Of a stretch of DNA of 47,896 bases, positions 33,231-42,236 are shown piece by piece. The number at the start of each line of letters is the position of its first letter. Position 1 is the first letter of the stretch. The stretch covers positions 1 to 47,896 of the forward strand of contig JAFMCP010000005.1 in the NCBI GenBank assembly GCA_017857705.1, written 5' to 3'. The notes beneath the pieces were generated by a model that saw only the letters and a program-made list of their open reading frames with translations, did no database searches and was not told the origin of the DNA. A program made the translations under genes and the position numbers. The DNA comes from Candidatus Nanopelagicales bacterium (GTDB taxonomy: Bacteria; Actinomycetota; Actinomycetes; S36-B12).

Positions 33231-34433
33231 ATGGTGTCGCGACTGCGTTGGTTAACCGCTGGTGAATCACATGGGCCGGCACTAACCGCAATCATTGAGG
33301 GGCTTCCTGCTTCATTCCACATCACGACGGCTGATCTTGAACGTGATCTATCGCGGCGCAGGCTCGGTACTGGGCGTGGGGCCCGGATGAAATTTGAAAA
33401 AGATGATGTCAAATTTCTCGGTGGGGTCCGACACGGTCAGACACTGGGCGGGCCAATTGCAATTGAGATTGGTAATACCGAATGGCCCAAATGGGAAGCG
33501 GTAATGAGCCCTGAACCGGTTGATCAGGAGGTATTGGACGCGTTGGCCCGCAATGCACCCTTAACCCGACCTCGCCCAGGACATGCTGATCTTGCAGGGA
33601 TGCAAAAATACGATTTCACCGATGCTAGGCCGGTACTGGAACGTGCAAGCGCCCGTGAAACCGCAGCTCGGGTTGCACTGGGCGCTGTTGCTCGTGCATT
33701 TCTAGCTCAGGTCGCCGGAATAACCTTGGTAAGTCACGTGGTGCGAATCGGTGCAGTTGCGTACACGGGTCCCGCTCCATCGCCTGATCAAATGGATGCC
33801 ATCGATGCCAGCCCGGTCCGTTGCGTCGATCCGCAAGCAAGTGCTCTGATGGAAGAAGAAATTGGTGCAGCCCACCGTGATGGAGATACTTTGGGTGGCG
33901 TTGTTGAAGTGGTAGCCGTCGGTTTGCCGCCAGGTTTGGGAAGTTATACCCATTGGGATCGTCGACTCGACTCCAAGTTGGCTGCTGCACTTATGGGAAT
34001 TCAAGCAATAAAAGGTGTTGAAGTCGGTGACGGTTTTGACATCGCTGCCGTTCGCGGGTCACTTGCCCAAGACGAGATTTTCGCTCAGGGTGACGAAGTT
34101 CGCCGAGGTTCCGGAAAATCTGGGGGCACTGAAGGCGGCATGAGTACCGGTGAAATGCTTCGTGTTCGCGCAGCTATGAAACCAATTTCCACGATTCCAC
34201 GCGCGCTTCAAACAATTGACACGGCCACGGGTGAAGCTGCGGTAGCCATTAATCAACGATCTGATGTCTGTGCGGTTCCCGCTGCAGGAATTGTCGCTGA
34301 GGCAATGGTTGCTCTCGTTCTTGCCGAGGCGATCTTGGATAAATTTGGCGGGGATTCTTTGGGTGAATGTCAACGCAATATTGCGAGTTACCTCGAAAAT
34401 CTCGCAATTAAAATTGCTCCATTGGTTAACTAG
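33231..34433 (+). CDS. aroC: Chorismate synthase
   Basis: [71 protein letters not shown]. Confidence 0.98.
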   Translation: MVSRLRWLTAGESHGPALTAIIEGLPASFHITTADLERDLSRRRLGTGRGARMKFEKDDVKFLGGVRHGQTLGGPIAIEIGNTEWPKWEAVMSPEPVDQEVLDALARNAPLTRPRPGHADLAGMQKYDFTDARPVLERASARETAARVALGAVARAFLAQVAGITLVSHVVRIGAVAYTGPAPSPDQMDAIDASPVRCVDPQASALMEEEIGAAHRDGDTLGGVVEVVAVGLPPGLGSYTHWDRRLDSKLAAALMGIQAIKGVEVGDGFDIAAVRGSLAQDEIFAQGDEVRRGSGKSGGTEGGMSTGEMLRVRAAMKPISTIPRALQTIDTATGEAAVAINQRSDVCAVPAAGIVAEAMVALVLAEAILDKFGGDSLGECQRNIASYLENLAIKIAPLVN

Positions 34434-34442
34434 GTTTTTTCG

Positions 34443-34964
34443 ATGACCCCACGAGCAATTCTGATTGGCGCGCCAGGTGCCGGCAAGACCACGGTAGGTG
34501 CGAGTCTTGCCCGTGAACTTGGCTGTGAATTTGCAGATTCAGATCAACTTGTAGAAGCTGCTCATGGTCAAAGTGTTTCTGACATTTTTGTCACACAAGG
34601 TGAGTCGGTTTTCCGTGAATGGGAGCACCACGCAATCACAAAGGCCGTCAGGGGGTTTGACGGTGTTTTATCACTCGGTGGTGGTGCTGTAATGAACTCT
34701 GACACTGCCAGTGAATTGAAGAAAAGCAATGCCCCTATCTTTTGGCTTGAAGTGAGTAGTTCAATTGCCTTTCGCCGAGCTGGCCTTTCAGCACCCAGAC
34801 CATTACTGGTCGGAAATGTGCGAGCAAATCTGGTCTCGTTACTGGAAACCCGAACCCCGATTTATGAAAGCCTTGCTACGCATCGGATTGATGCAAACAC
34901 TCTGGATCCACAACAACTGGCCGAGCAGATTTCCAACCTGCTCACGAATGGTGTCCAATGCTAA
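34443..34964 (+). CDS. aroK: Shikimate kinase
   Basis: Walker A GAPGAGKTTVG, DSDQLVE, GGGAVMN. Confidence 0.96.
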   Translation: MTPRAILIGAPGAGKTTVGASLARELGCEFADSDQLVEAAHGQSVSDIFVTQGESVFREWEHHAITKAVRGFDGVLSLGGGAVMNSDTASELKKSNAPIFWLEVSSSIAFRRAGLSAPRPLLVGNVRANLVSLLETRTPIYESLATHRIDANTLDPQQLAEQISNLLTNGVQC

Positions 34965-36034
34965 GTATCACGGTCAACGCAGAGCACAGTTACGACGTAC
35001 ATATTGGCCGAGGCCTCCTTGGCGAAATAAATGAAGCGGTTTCAACAGCCACTCGCGTTGGGATCATTTACCCCATCGCGTTGAGGGTGAGCGCTGAGTC
35101 ACTTCAAGTTGAATTGGAGGGGTCAGGTCGTCGAGTCGTTCTCATCGAAGTCCCTGAGGCGGAAGAATCCAAAACTGCAGCAGTACTTGAATACTGTTGG
35201 GATGCTCTGGGCGCATCGGAGTTCACACGTTCTGACATGATCATCGGATTGGGTGGGGGAGCCACAACAGACCTCGCCGGCTTTGTCGCCGCGACCTGGT
35301 TGAGGGGAATCGCCTGGATTGCGGTCCCGACCACGTTACTAGGAATGGTAGATGCAGCCGTCGGTGGCAAAACGGGTATTAACACCGACGCCGGAAAGAA
35401 TCTTGTAGGTGCATTCCACAGTCCAAGTTTGGTAGTCATTGACGTCAATGCATTGAGTTCACTGCCAGAAAATGATCTTCGGGCGGGCCTGGCTGAGGTC
35501 GCCAAAGTGGGCTTGACGAGTGATCCTAGTATTTTGGAAACTATCTTGTCCCAGCGAGAAAACTGTTTCGACCCGGAACAAGAAATCGTGACTTCTCTGA
35601 TTGAACGCGCGATCGCGGTAAAGGCAGCAGTTGTCTCTCGAGATTTCACCGAGCAGGGTGGCCCAGATCTAGGTCGCGAGGTGCTCAATTACGGTCACAC
35701 GTTTGGACATGCCGTGGAGAAATTTGAGAATTACCGATGGCGCCATGGTGCTGCCGTTTCTGTCGGAATCATGTTCGTCGCAGAGTTGGCGAATATCGCT
35801 GGTCGATTGTCAGACGCCGACCTTCAGGTGCATCGAGATGTTCTCGAAGTGATCGGGCTTCCCACGACTTATCCAGCGGGACGCTGGGAGCCACTGCTCT
35901 CAACCATGAAGGTGGACAAGAAGGCTCGGGGGGATCTCTTGCGTTTTGTTGTTCTTGATGGCATCGGAAAGCCGGCAATCTTAGAAGGACCCGATCCTTC
36001 GCTTCTTTTTTCGGCCTACAGCAACCTGTCTTAG
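34958..36034 (+). CDS. aroB: 3-dehydroquinate synthase
   Basis: GLGGGATTDLAGFVAATWLRGIAWIAVPTTLLGMVDAAVGGKTGIN, NYGHTFGHAVE. Confidence 0.97.
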   Translation: MLSITVNAEHSYDVHIGRGLLGEINEAVSTATRVGIIYPIALRVSAESLQVELEGSGRRVVLIEVPEAEESKTAAVLEYCWDALGASEFTRSDMIIGLGGGATTDLAGFVAATWLRGIAWIAVPTTLLGMVDAAVGGKTGINTDAGKNLVGAFHSPSLVVIDVNALSSLPENDLRAGLAEVAKVGLTSDPSILETILSQRENCFDPEQEIVTSLIERAIAVKAAVVSRDFTEQGGPDLGREVLNYGHTFGHAVEKFENYRWRHGAAVSVGIMFVAELANIAGRLSDADLQVHRDVLEVIGLPTTYPAGRWEPLLSTMKVDKKARGDLLRFVVLDGIGKPAILEGPDPSLLFSAYSNLS

Positions 36035-36056
36035 GCGAATGCGTTTCATGTTTTAG

Positions 36057-36062
36057 TAAGGT
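36057..36062 (+). promoter_or_regulatory. Putative -10 (TAAGGT) for aroQ, leaderless spacing
   Basis: TAAGGT-TGCGCC-ATG: 6 nt spacing. Confidence 0.5.
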
Positions 36063-36068
36063 TGCGCC

Positions 36069-36515
36069 ATGGTGCAACGGGTCTTGGTCATTAATGGACC
36101 GAATCTGAATCGACTGGGCAGCAGGGAGCCCGAGATTTACGGAACCCTTTCTTACTCTGAACTTGCAGGTGCTATTTCAGAGAAGGCACTTGAGTTGGGG
36201 TTCGAGGTTGATATCCGCCAAAGCAACAGCGAAAGCGAGATTATTGACTGGTTACATTTTGCGGCCGACTCGCAATTGCCAGTGATTATGAATCCCGCGG
36301 CATTTACGCATTACTCGTACGCCATCGCTGATGCCTGCGCCATGCTTGGGGAGCCCCTGATTGAAGTTCATCTCAGCAACCCGGGTGCACGAGAAGAATT
36401 CCGACACCATTCAGTTATTACCCCTAGTGCGACCGGGGTGATTGCCGGTTTTGGCGTGGATTCCTACCTGTTGGCCTTGCAAGCGCTTTCGAGACTATTG
36501 TTGTCCAAGGCCTAG
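36069..36515 (+). CDS. aroQ: 3-dehydroquinate dehydratase, type II
   Basis: INGPNLNRLGSREPEIYG, SNSESEIIDWLH, NPAAFTHYSYAIADA, EVHLSNP. Confidence 0.97.
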   Translation: MVQRVLVINGPNLNRLGSREPEIYGTLSYSELAGAISEKALELGFEVDIRQSNSESEIIDWLHFAADSQLPVIMNPAAFTHYSYAIADACAMLGEPLIEVHLSNPGAREEFRHHSVITPSATGVIAGFGVDSYLLALQALSRLLLSKA

Positions 36516-36600
36516 CAGCAAAATCGGTAGATTTTTTGATTGTCGTAATTGTGGCTGAAAATTGTTCGATTAATGTTTGAAATAGAGATAGGGCACCTTG

Positions 36601-37164
36601 GTGGCAACCAGTAATGACTTGAAAAATGGAGTCGTCCTCAATATTGACGGACAGCTGTGGACGGTTATCGACTTTCAGCATGTGAAGCCTGGCAAGGGTG
36701 GGGCATTCGTTCGTAGCAAATTGAAGAATGTGCTCACGGGCAAGGTTGTTGATAAAACATTCAACGCTGGAGTTAAAGTAGAAACAGCTTCAGTTGACCG
36801 CCGAGATATGCAGTATCTCTACCGTGATGGGGATAGTTGGGTGTTCATGGACAATAATTCCTATGAACAATTCCCAGTACCTGATTCAATTGTGGGAGAA
36901 AGTTCGAAGTATCTCTTGGAAAACCAAACGGTTCAGGTCGCCATCCACGAGGGAAACCCGATAATCGTCGATTTACCCGCATCCGTTGAAATCATGCTCA
37001 CATACACCGAGCCAGGGCTGCAAGGGGACCGCTCAAGCGGTGGGACCAAACCCGCCACGTTGGAGACGGGCGCTGAAATTCAGGTTCCCCTGTTCATTGA
37101 TTCCAATACAAAAGTCAAGGTGGATACACGCGATGGTTCATATCTTGGTCGCGTGAACGACTAA
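36601..37164 (+). CDS. efp: Elongation factor P
   Basis: [47 protein letters not shown] 36601 or TTG 36598 start. Confidence 0.97.
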   Translation: MATSNDLKNGVVLNIDGQLWTVIDFQHVKPGKGGAFVRSKLKNVLTGKVVDKTFNAGVKVETASVDRRDMQYLYRDGDSWVFMDNNSYEQFPVPDSIVGESSKYLLENQTVQVAIHEGNPIIVDLPASVEIMLTYTEPGLQGDRSSGGTKPATLETGAEIQVPLFIDSNTKVKVDTRDGSYLGRVND

Positions 37165-37592
37165 TGTCAGCGCGCGGAAAAGCCCGCAAGCGTGCTTTGG
37201 ACATTATTTTCGAAGCCGAGTCAAAAGAAGTGCCGATTTCAATGGTGTTGGGTGAACATATTCGCCGACGTGAGAGCGATGGGGACCCAGAACTCAACAC
37301 GTATGCTGTCGAGCTCGTGAATTTTATTGCATCGAATCAATTGAAGATCGATAGCGAGATAATCGCCAATGCGCAGGGGTGGAGTTTGGAGCGAATGCCC
37401 GACGTAGACCGCGCCATCTTGCGAGTATCAGTGGCTGAATTGTTGTTTATGCCAGAGACCCCCCATGCAGTTGTCGTGAGCCAAGCCGTGGAATTGGCAC
37501 AAAGTTTGTCAACGGATGATTCCAGTTCTTTTGTGCACGGTGTTTTGGGAGCGGTTTCACGAACCTTGGAGTCATCAGCCCAAACTGGCTAG
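37164..37592 (+). CDS. nusB: Transcription antitermination factor NusB
   Basis: RGKARKRALDIIFEAE, MPDVDRAILRVSVAELLF, FVHGVLGAVSR. Confidence 0.95.
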   Translation: MSARGKARKRALDIIFEAESKEVPISMVLGEHIRRRESDGDPELNTYAVELVNFIASNQLKIDSEIIANAQGWSLERMPDVDRAILRVSVAELLFMPETPHAVVVSQAVELAQSLSTDDSSSFVHGVLGAVSRTLESSAQTG

Positions 37593-38086
37593 AGACTTGG
37601 ATTGACCAGCAGGGTGATTTCTCCGGGGTCACTTGATCGCTCTCCCAGGGTCGCACTAACCGTAATGTCATAGCCATTACCTATAACGCCGTAAACGGCA
37701 ATCGTGTCTGTTGATAAATCTGCAAGAGGCTCGACGGTGAACGTTGAATCAAATTCACTAAGAAAGCCCTCTTGAGTCGTGAATACATCACCTTGCACAG
37801 TCCACGTCGCGACCGCTGTGCGTTTATCAATAACCGAAACCGCAATTAAAGTGCCGTTCGGTGTCGGGACACCTTGTGGCCAATTTGCCGGGAGAGGTAA
37901 GTCAGTTCCTACTTCGAGTTCATTGCCCGAGCCATCGTCTAAAAAATTATCTGTTGGATTAGATGATTCAAATCGGTCTCCGAGATCCCTCGATTGAACC
38001 GCTTCGGGTTCACTGGAACAGCCTGTAAATCCGACAGCGAGTGCAACTACACACGCTACCGCCGTGAACTTCGAGCGTAAATCCAT
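37589..38086 (-). CDS. Putative lipoprotein of unknown function
   Basis: MDLRSKFTAVACVVALAVGFTGCSSEPEA: lipoprotein signal peptide with lipobox-like FTGC. ATG at 38086; the N-terminal part of the track ORF would run into the tRNA. Confidence 0.75.
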   Translation of the reverse strand: MDLRSKFTAVACVVALAVGFTGCSSEPEAVQSRDLGDRFESSNPTDNFLDDGSGNELEVGTDLPLPANWPQGVPTPNGTLIAVSVIDKRTAVATWTVQGDVFTTQEGFLSEFDSTFTVEPLADLSTDTIAVYGVIGNGYDITVSATLGERSSDPGEITLLVNPSL

Positions 38087-38092
38087 ATTGGC

Positions 38093-38098
38093 ATTATG
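38093..38098 (-). promoter_or_regulatory. Putative -10 (CATAAT) for the lipoprotein gene, leaderless spacing
   Basis: Minus strand CATAAT-GCCAAT-ATG, abutting the tRNA 3' end. Confidence 0.45.
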
Positions 38099-38172
38099 TG
38101 CCCCGGGTGGGATTCGAACCCACACTGGACGGTGTTTGAGACCGCTTCCTCTACCGGTTGGGATACCGGGGC
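38099..38172 (-). tRNA. tRNA with anticodon CAA (nominally Leu), short variable loop, 74 nt
   Basis: Minus strand GCCCCGG-TA-TCC-CAACCGGTAGA-GGA-A-GCGGT-CTCAAAC-ACCGT-CCAGT-GTGGG-TTCGAAT-CCCAC-CCGGGGC-A forms a full cloverleaf; CCA not encoded. Confidence 0.9.
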
Positions 38173-38208
38173 TAGGGGGGATAACCCTACCGATGCACCG
38201 CGACGTCC

Positions 38209-38214
38209 TAGCCT
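38209..38214 (+). promoter_or_regulatory. Putative -10 (TAGCCT) for pdtaR, leaderless spacing
   Basis: TAGCCT-TGCCCT-ATG: 6 nt spacing. Confidence 0.5.
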
Positions 38215-38220
38215 TGCCCT

Positions 38221-38838
38221 ATGCGCAGTCAGATGGAACAACAGGGCGCTGGTTCTTTGCCCGCTCTACGCGTGCTGATTGCGGAGGACGAAACCCTGAT
38301 CAGGCTCGATCTGGCTGAGACCCTCGCCGAACTCGGCATGGATGTTGTTGGTGCTGTCAGCAATGGTCAGTTAGCCGTAGATGCCACTAAAGCATTAAGA
38401 CCAGACATTGTCTTGATGGATATCTCGATGCCGGTGCGTGATGGGATAAGCGCCGCTACGGAAATTATTTCACAAGAGTTGGCCCCTGTTGTTCTCCTTA
38501 GCGCATTTTCGCAGACTGACCTTGTGACGAGCGCTGCTGCAGCGGGAACCTTTGGCTACCTGGTGAAGCCCTTCACAGGCGTTGAGGTACGTGCGGCCTT
38601 AGTTCTTGCCTATGCCCGCTGGCAGCAATTCAAAGACGTGAATGCTGAACTGGCGCGTCTGAGGAATCGAAATCACTCCACTGGAGTCGTGGATCGGGCA
38701 AAACAACATCTGCAATCCTTGGGGATGAGTGAGGAAGACGCCTTCAGACTCTTGCGGAGGGCAGCGATGGACGACCGGCTGACCATTGCGGAAACAGCCG
38801 CGAAAATCATGGCGAAAGTGGATGAAACACCCCTGTAG
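38221..38838 (+). CDS. pdtaR: Response regulator with C-terminal ANTAR RNA-binding domain (PdtaR-like)
   Basis: Receiver domain (VLIAEDETLIRLDLAETLAELGMDVVG...PDIVLMDISMPVRDGI...VKPF) plus ANTAR (VVDRAKQHLQSLGMSEEDAFRLLRRAAMDDRLTIAETAAKIM). Confidence 0.95.
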   Translation: MRSQMEQQGAGSLPALRVLIAEDETLIRLDLAETLAELGMDVVGAVSNGQLAVDATKALRPDIVLMDISMPVRDGISAATEIISQELAPVVLLSAFSQTDLVTSAAAAGTFGYLVKPFTGVEVRAALVLAYARWQQFKDVNAELARLRNRNHSTGVVDRAKQHLQSLGMSEEDAFRLLRRAAMDDRLTIAETAAKIMAKVDETPL

Positions 38839-39008
38839 CTAGTTACACTAATGTTACACAGGTCACATTCCTATCACGAAGTCCGAAATTGCGGTCCCGA
38901 GCCTTTAATTGAACCTGAGTTTCAAATAGTCTAGGGCCCGGGTTCGGGTTACCGACCTCAAAATAGTTACAGCAGTCGCTGTCACTTTCGTTTATTCAAG
39001 GAGAATGC

Positions 39009-40319
39009 ATGAAGCGCACTATGGTCCTTAAGACCGTGGCTGTGTTGGGTGCGGCATCCCTCGCTCTTGCTGCTTGTAGCAGTGACAGCGAAGATACCAC
39101 GGCCAGCGCAACCGCAGAAGAAACCTCAGCCGAGGCAACCGTCGAAGAAGAAGCAACAGATGAGTGCACAAGCACATCTTTGGTTTTGGGAACGATGCTC
39201 CCAGCAACAGGTGACCTTGCATTCCTCGGCCCACCAGAGTTTGCCGGCGTTGAATTAGCACTTGAAGAGATCGACGCCGCAGGCGGCGTTCTCGGTTCAC
39301 CAGTTACCTACATTGAGGGTGACTCAGGCGACACAACAACAGATATTGCAAGCCAGACGGTTGATTCCCAGCTCGCACAGGGCGTGAATGCAATTATTGG
39401 TGCCGCATCATCGGGTGTTTCCTTGACAGTAATCGACAAGATCACTTCCAATGGTGTTGTGCAGTTCTCACCAGCCAACACAGCTCCAGTACTGACCACC
39501 TACCCAGACAACGGTCTGTACTTCCGCAACTCGCCATCTGATGTGCTTCAGGGTGCCGTTATTGCGCAGAGCGCAGTCGACGCCGGAATCACCAAGTTGG
39601 CTGTCGTTGCTCGACAGGATCCATACGGTGAAGGACTTGCAGCCGCAACGGTCAAGAACTTCGTAGAAGCCGGTGGAACGCTGACAAAGGAACTCCTTTA
39701 TGACCCAGCTGCACCCTCATTTGAGGCTGAAGTTGCGGAAATCAAAGCTAGTGGCCCAGAAGCAGTTGCAGTCATTGGCTTCGAAGAGACCGTAAAGTTC
39801 GTTCAGGAAATGATCAAGCAGGGTGTTGGCCCAGGCGACCTTCAGCTTTACTTGGTTGATGGAAACCTTTCCACCACCGCGTTTGCTGACTTCCCAGCCG
39901 GCACAATGGATGGCACCGTAGGTACCGTCCCTTCAGGTTCAGTAGACCTCACGACTTTCAACGAGCGTCTGCTTGCATTTGATCCAGCCCTAACGGACTT
40001 CAGCTATGGTCCACAGTCCTATGACGCAACCATGGTAATTGCCCTGGCCGCTCACAAGGCTGGCTGTGCTGACGGCGTCAAAATCGCAGCAGCCCTCCCA
40101 GAAGTTGCCGGTAACGGTGGGGAAAAGTGCACCACCTACGCCGATTGCGTTGCTCTTCTTGACGCAGGGACTGAGATCGACTACGAGGGAGTCACCGGAG
40201 GCGTTGACTTCAACGAATACGGCGATCTCCTTGAGGGCACCATCTCAATCAACGAGTACAGCTCGAACACTGAGTTTGCCGAAATCGGCTCAGTGACCGC
40301 AGTGGTCCCACTGCCGTAA
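39009..40319 (+). CDS. livK: Branched-chain amino acid ABC transporter substrate-binding lipoprotein
   Basis: Lipobox LALAACSSD; periplasmic-binding type 1 fold (LVLGTMLPATGDLAFLGPPEFAGVELALEEIDAAGGVLGSPVTYIEGD); SD AAGGAG. Confidence 0.93.
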   Translation: MKRTMVLKTVAVLGAASLALAACSSDSEDTTASATAEETSAEATVEEEATDECTSTSLVLGTMLPATGDLAFLGPPEFAGVELALEEIDAAGGVLGSPVTYIEGDSGDTTTDIASQTVDSQLAQGVNAIIGAASSGVSLTVIDKITSNGVVQFSPANTAPVLTTYPDNGLYFRNSPSDVLQGAVIAQSAVDAGITKLAVVARQDPYGEGLAAATVKNFVEAGGTLTKELLYDPAAPSFEAEVAEIKASGPEAVAVIGFEETVKFVQEMIKQGVGPGDLQLYLVDGNLSTTAFADFPAGTMDGTVGTVPSGSVDLTTFNERLLAFDPALTDFSYGPQSYDATMVIALAAHKAGCADGVKIAAALPEVAGNGGEKCTTYADCVALLDAGTEIDYEGVTGGVDFNEYGDLLEGTISINEYSSNTEFAEIGSVTAVVPLP

Positions 40320-40340
40320 TAGCAACTCGCTAGCAGTACA

Positions 40341-40378
40341 AACTGTGGCCCCGCACCGAAAGGCGCGGGGCCACAGTT
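40341..40378 (+). terminator. Hairpin downstream of livK
   Basis: Perfect 14-bp inverted repeat AACTGTGGCCCCGC / GCGGGGCCACAGTT with 10-nt loop ACCGAAAGGC. Confidence 0.8.
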
Positions 40379-40407
40379 ATTGTTTTGTCCGGCCCATCTC
40401 GATCACG

Positions 40408-40446
40408 AAAAGGTCCCGACCCCCAAGAGGGGATCGGGACCTTTTT
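40408..40446. terminator. Bidirectional intrinsic terminator between livK and livF
   Basis: AAAAGGTCCCGA ... TCGGGACCTTTTT with internal CCCC/GGGG extension; A-tract on one side and T-tract on the other. Confidence 0.9.
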
Positions 40447-40461
40447 GAGTTTGTTAGATGT

Positions 40462-41328
40462 TTATGCCTTAGCCAGCGTTCCCAAGTAGAGCTCGATGAC
40501 CTTGGGGTCGTTAGCGAGGGATTGCCCGGTGCCCGTGTAGGCGTTCTGTCCTTGGTCGAGCACATATCCGCGGTCGACTATCTGCAGGCATCGAGCGGCA
40601 TTTTGCTCAACAATGATTACGGTGACGCCGGTGGCATTGATTTCCTTAACCCGGACGAAAACCTCGTCCTGTAGGGCCGGGCTTAGTCCGGCACTGGGCT
40701 CATCAAGGAGTAGAACGCTGGGAGCCATCATGAGGGCACGGCCCATTGCGACCATCTGGCGTTCCCCGCCGGACAAGGATCCGGCGCGCTGCTTGCGACG
40801 GGTTCCCAGAGTGGGGAAAAGATCTACAACCGCATCAAAACGTTCAGGAAATGATTTCGGGTCCTGGAAGGCCCCCATCTGCATGTTCTCCTCGATCGTG
40901 AGGGAGGGGAACACATTGTTGTTTTGGGGAACAAAACCAACACCACGTTTCACCAATTGGTCTGCTCTCAGGTTGGTAATATCTTCGGTGCGCAAGGTTA
41001 CGGCACCGGAATTGATATGAACTAGGCCAAAGAGCGCTTTGAGTAGTGTTGACTTGCCGGCTCCGTTCGGCCCGATAATCCCGACTAATTCGCCTTCGTG
41101 AGCATAGAGATCGGCCTCATTGAGGATATTGACTCCGGGGAAGTATCCAGCAATTAGTTTGTCGGCCCTAATGAGCGCTCCTAGCGACTCTGCCTCGTGA
41201 ATTTGGGCTGCAGTCGCGGGAGTTGCCTCGGTACGCTGAGAAGCATTGATATCAATTTCTGACTCAAACTCGTGTGCGCCATCAGGACTATCGATTGTGG
41301 GCAGATCGCTCGGTTCACTGAATGTCAT
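40462..41328 (-). CDS. livF: Branched-chain amino acid ABC transporter ATP-binding protein LivF
   Basis: Walker A GPNGAGKST, LSGGERQMVAMGRALMMAPSVLLLDEPSAGLSP; about 55-aa N-terminal extension. Confidence 0.94.
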   Translation of the reverse strand: MTFSEPSDLPTIDSPDGAHEFESEIDINASQRTEATPATAAQIHEAESLGALIRADKLIAGYFPGVNILNEADLYAHEGELVGIIGPNGAGKSTLLKALFGLVHINSGAVTLRTEDITNLRADQLVKRGVGFVPQNNNVFPSLTIEENMQMGAFQDPKSFPERFDAVVDLFPTLGTRRKQRAGSLSGGERQMVAMGRALMMAPSVLLLDEPSAGLSPALQDEVFVRVKEINATGVTVIIVEQNAARCLQIVDRGYVLDQGQNAYTGTGQSLANDPKVIELYLGTLAKA

Positions 41329-42236
41329 GTGTTTCCTCCTTGGGAATCGGCAGTGAGTGAGGTGCCGTCAGCTGTAAGGGCACTCCCGTGGCGAGAGCCC
41401 AAGTAGGCCTCAATGACCTGTGGGTCCTTCATAACGGCATCGGGGGGACCTTCAGCGATAACTTGGCCCTGGGCCATGACAATCACCCAGTCACTGATGT
41501 CGTGCACCATGTCCATGTCATGCTCAACAAAGAGTACCGTTGTACCTTCTTCACGGATGTTTTTAATATGACCGAGAAGACTCTGGGTTAGTGCTGGGTT
41601 CACACCAGCCATTGGTTCATCAAGCATCACAATTTCCGGTCCGACCATCAGAGCCCGCGCCATCTCAAGCAGTTTGCGTTGACCTCCGGAAAGTGATCCG
41701 GCAAAGTCATCGATTTTGGTATCCAGGTTGAATCTTCCCAGGAGTTCCATGGCACGTTCGGCGTTTGCTCGCTCTTGGGCTTTCCAGGTAAAGGGGAGCA
41801 GGGCGTTGAATACTCTCTCACCACTTTGACCGTTAGCCCCCAGCAGCATATTGTCCATAACGGTCATGCGAGATAGCGCTTTGGTCAACTGGAAAGTGCG
41901 AACCATTCCCATTCGTGCGAGTCGGTATGGTGCCTTTCCTGCGATGGGCTTCGTGTTGAGAGTCCACTGACCAGTATCTGGCTTATCAAACCCGGTCAAC
42001 AGATTGAACAGTGTTGTCTTACCCGCTCCATTTGGGCCGATTAGGGCGGTTATAGAACCTCGCTGGATCTCGACATGGGCGACATCGACTGCCTTTAGTC
42101 CACCGAATTGGCGACTCACGTGATCGGCAATCAAAATGGGGTCTGGCTTTGGTGAACCCGGAACTTGGGCCACATCGCGTAATGCGTTATAGGCAGCGGC
42201 GCGACCCGGTGCCGTATTTTCGGTGTTAGCGTGCAT
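41325..42236 (-). CDS. livG: Branched-chain amino acid ABC transporter ATP-binding protein LivG
   Basis: GPNGAGKTTLFNLLTGF, LSGGQRKLLEMARALM, DEPMAGVNP, FVEHDMDMVHDI. Confidence 0.94.
   Translation of the reverse strand: MHANTENTAPGRAAAYNALRDVAQVPGSPKPDPILIADHVSRQFGGLKAVDVAHVEIQRGSITALIGPNGAGKTTLFNLLTGFDKPDTGQWTLNTKPIAGKAPYRLARMGMVRTFQLTKALSRMTVMDNMLLGANGQSGERVFNALLPFTWKAQERANAERAMELLGRFNLDTKIDDFAGSLSGGQRKLLEMARALMVGPEIVMLDEPMAGVNPALTQSLLGHIKNIREEGTTVLFVEHDMDMVHDISDWVIVMAQGQVIAEGPPDAVMKDPQVIEAYLGSRHGSALTADGTSLTADSQGGNT

Noticed and set aside
35104-35688. 194-aa minus ORF antisense to aroB
   Set aside because: Shadow ORF within a well-conserved aroB; Ser/Arg/Thr-rich artefactual translation.
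36524-36542. AAAATC-GGTA-GATTTT hairpin plus T-run between aroQ and efp as an intrinsic terminator
   Set aside because: Only a 6-bp A/T-rich stem; too weak to call as a terminator without expression data.
38969-38982. ACAGC-AGTC-GCTGT hairpin as a canonical ANTAR target
   Set aside because: Four-nt loop and single hairpin; does not fit the paired hexaloop motif, so kept only as a hypothesis.
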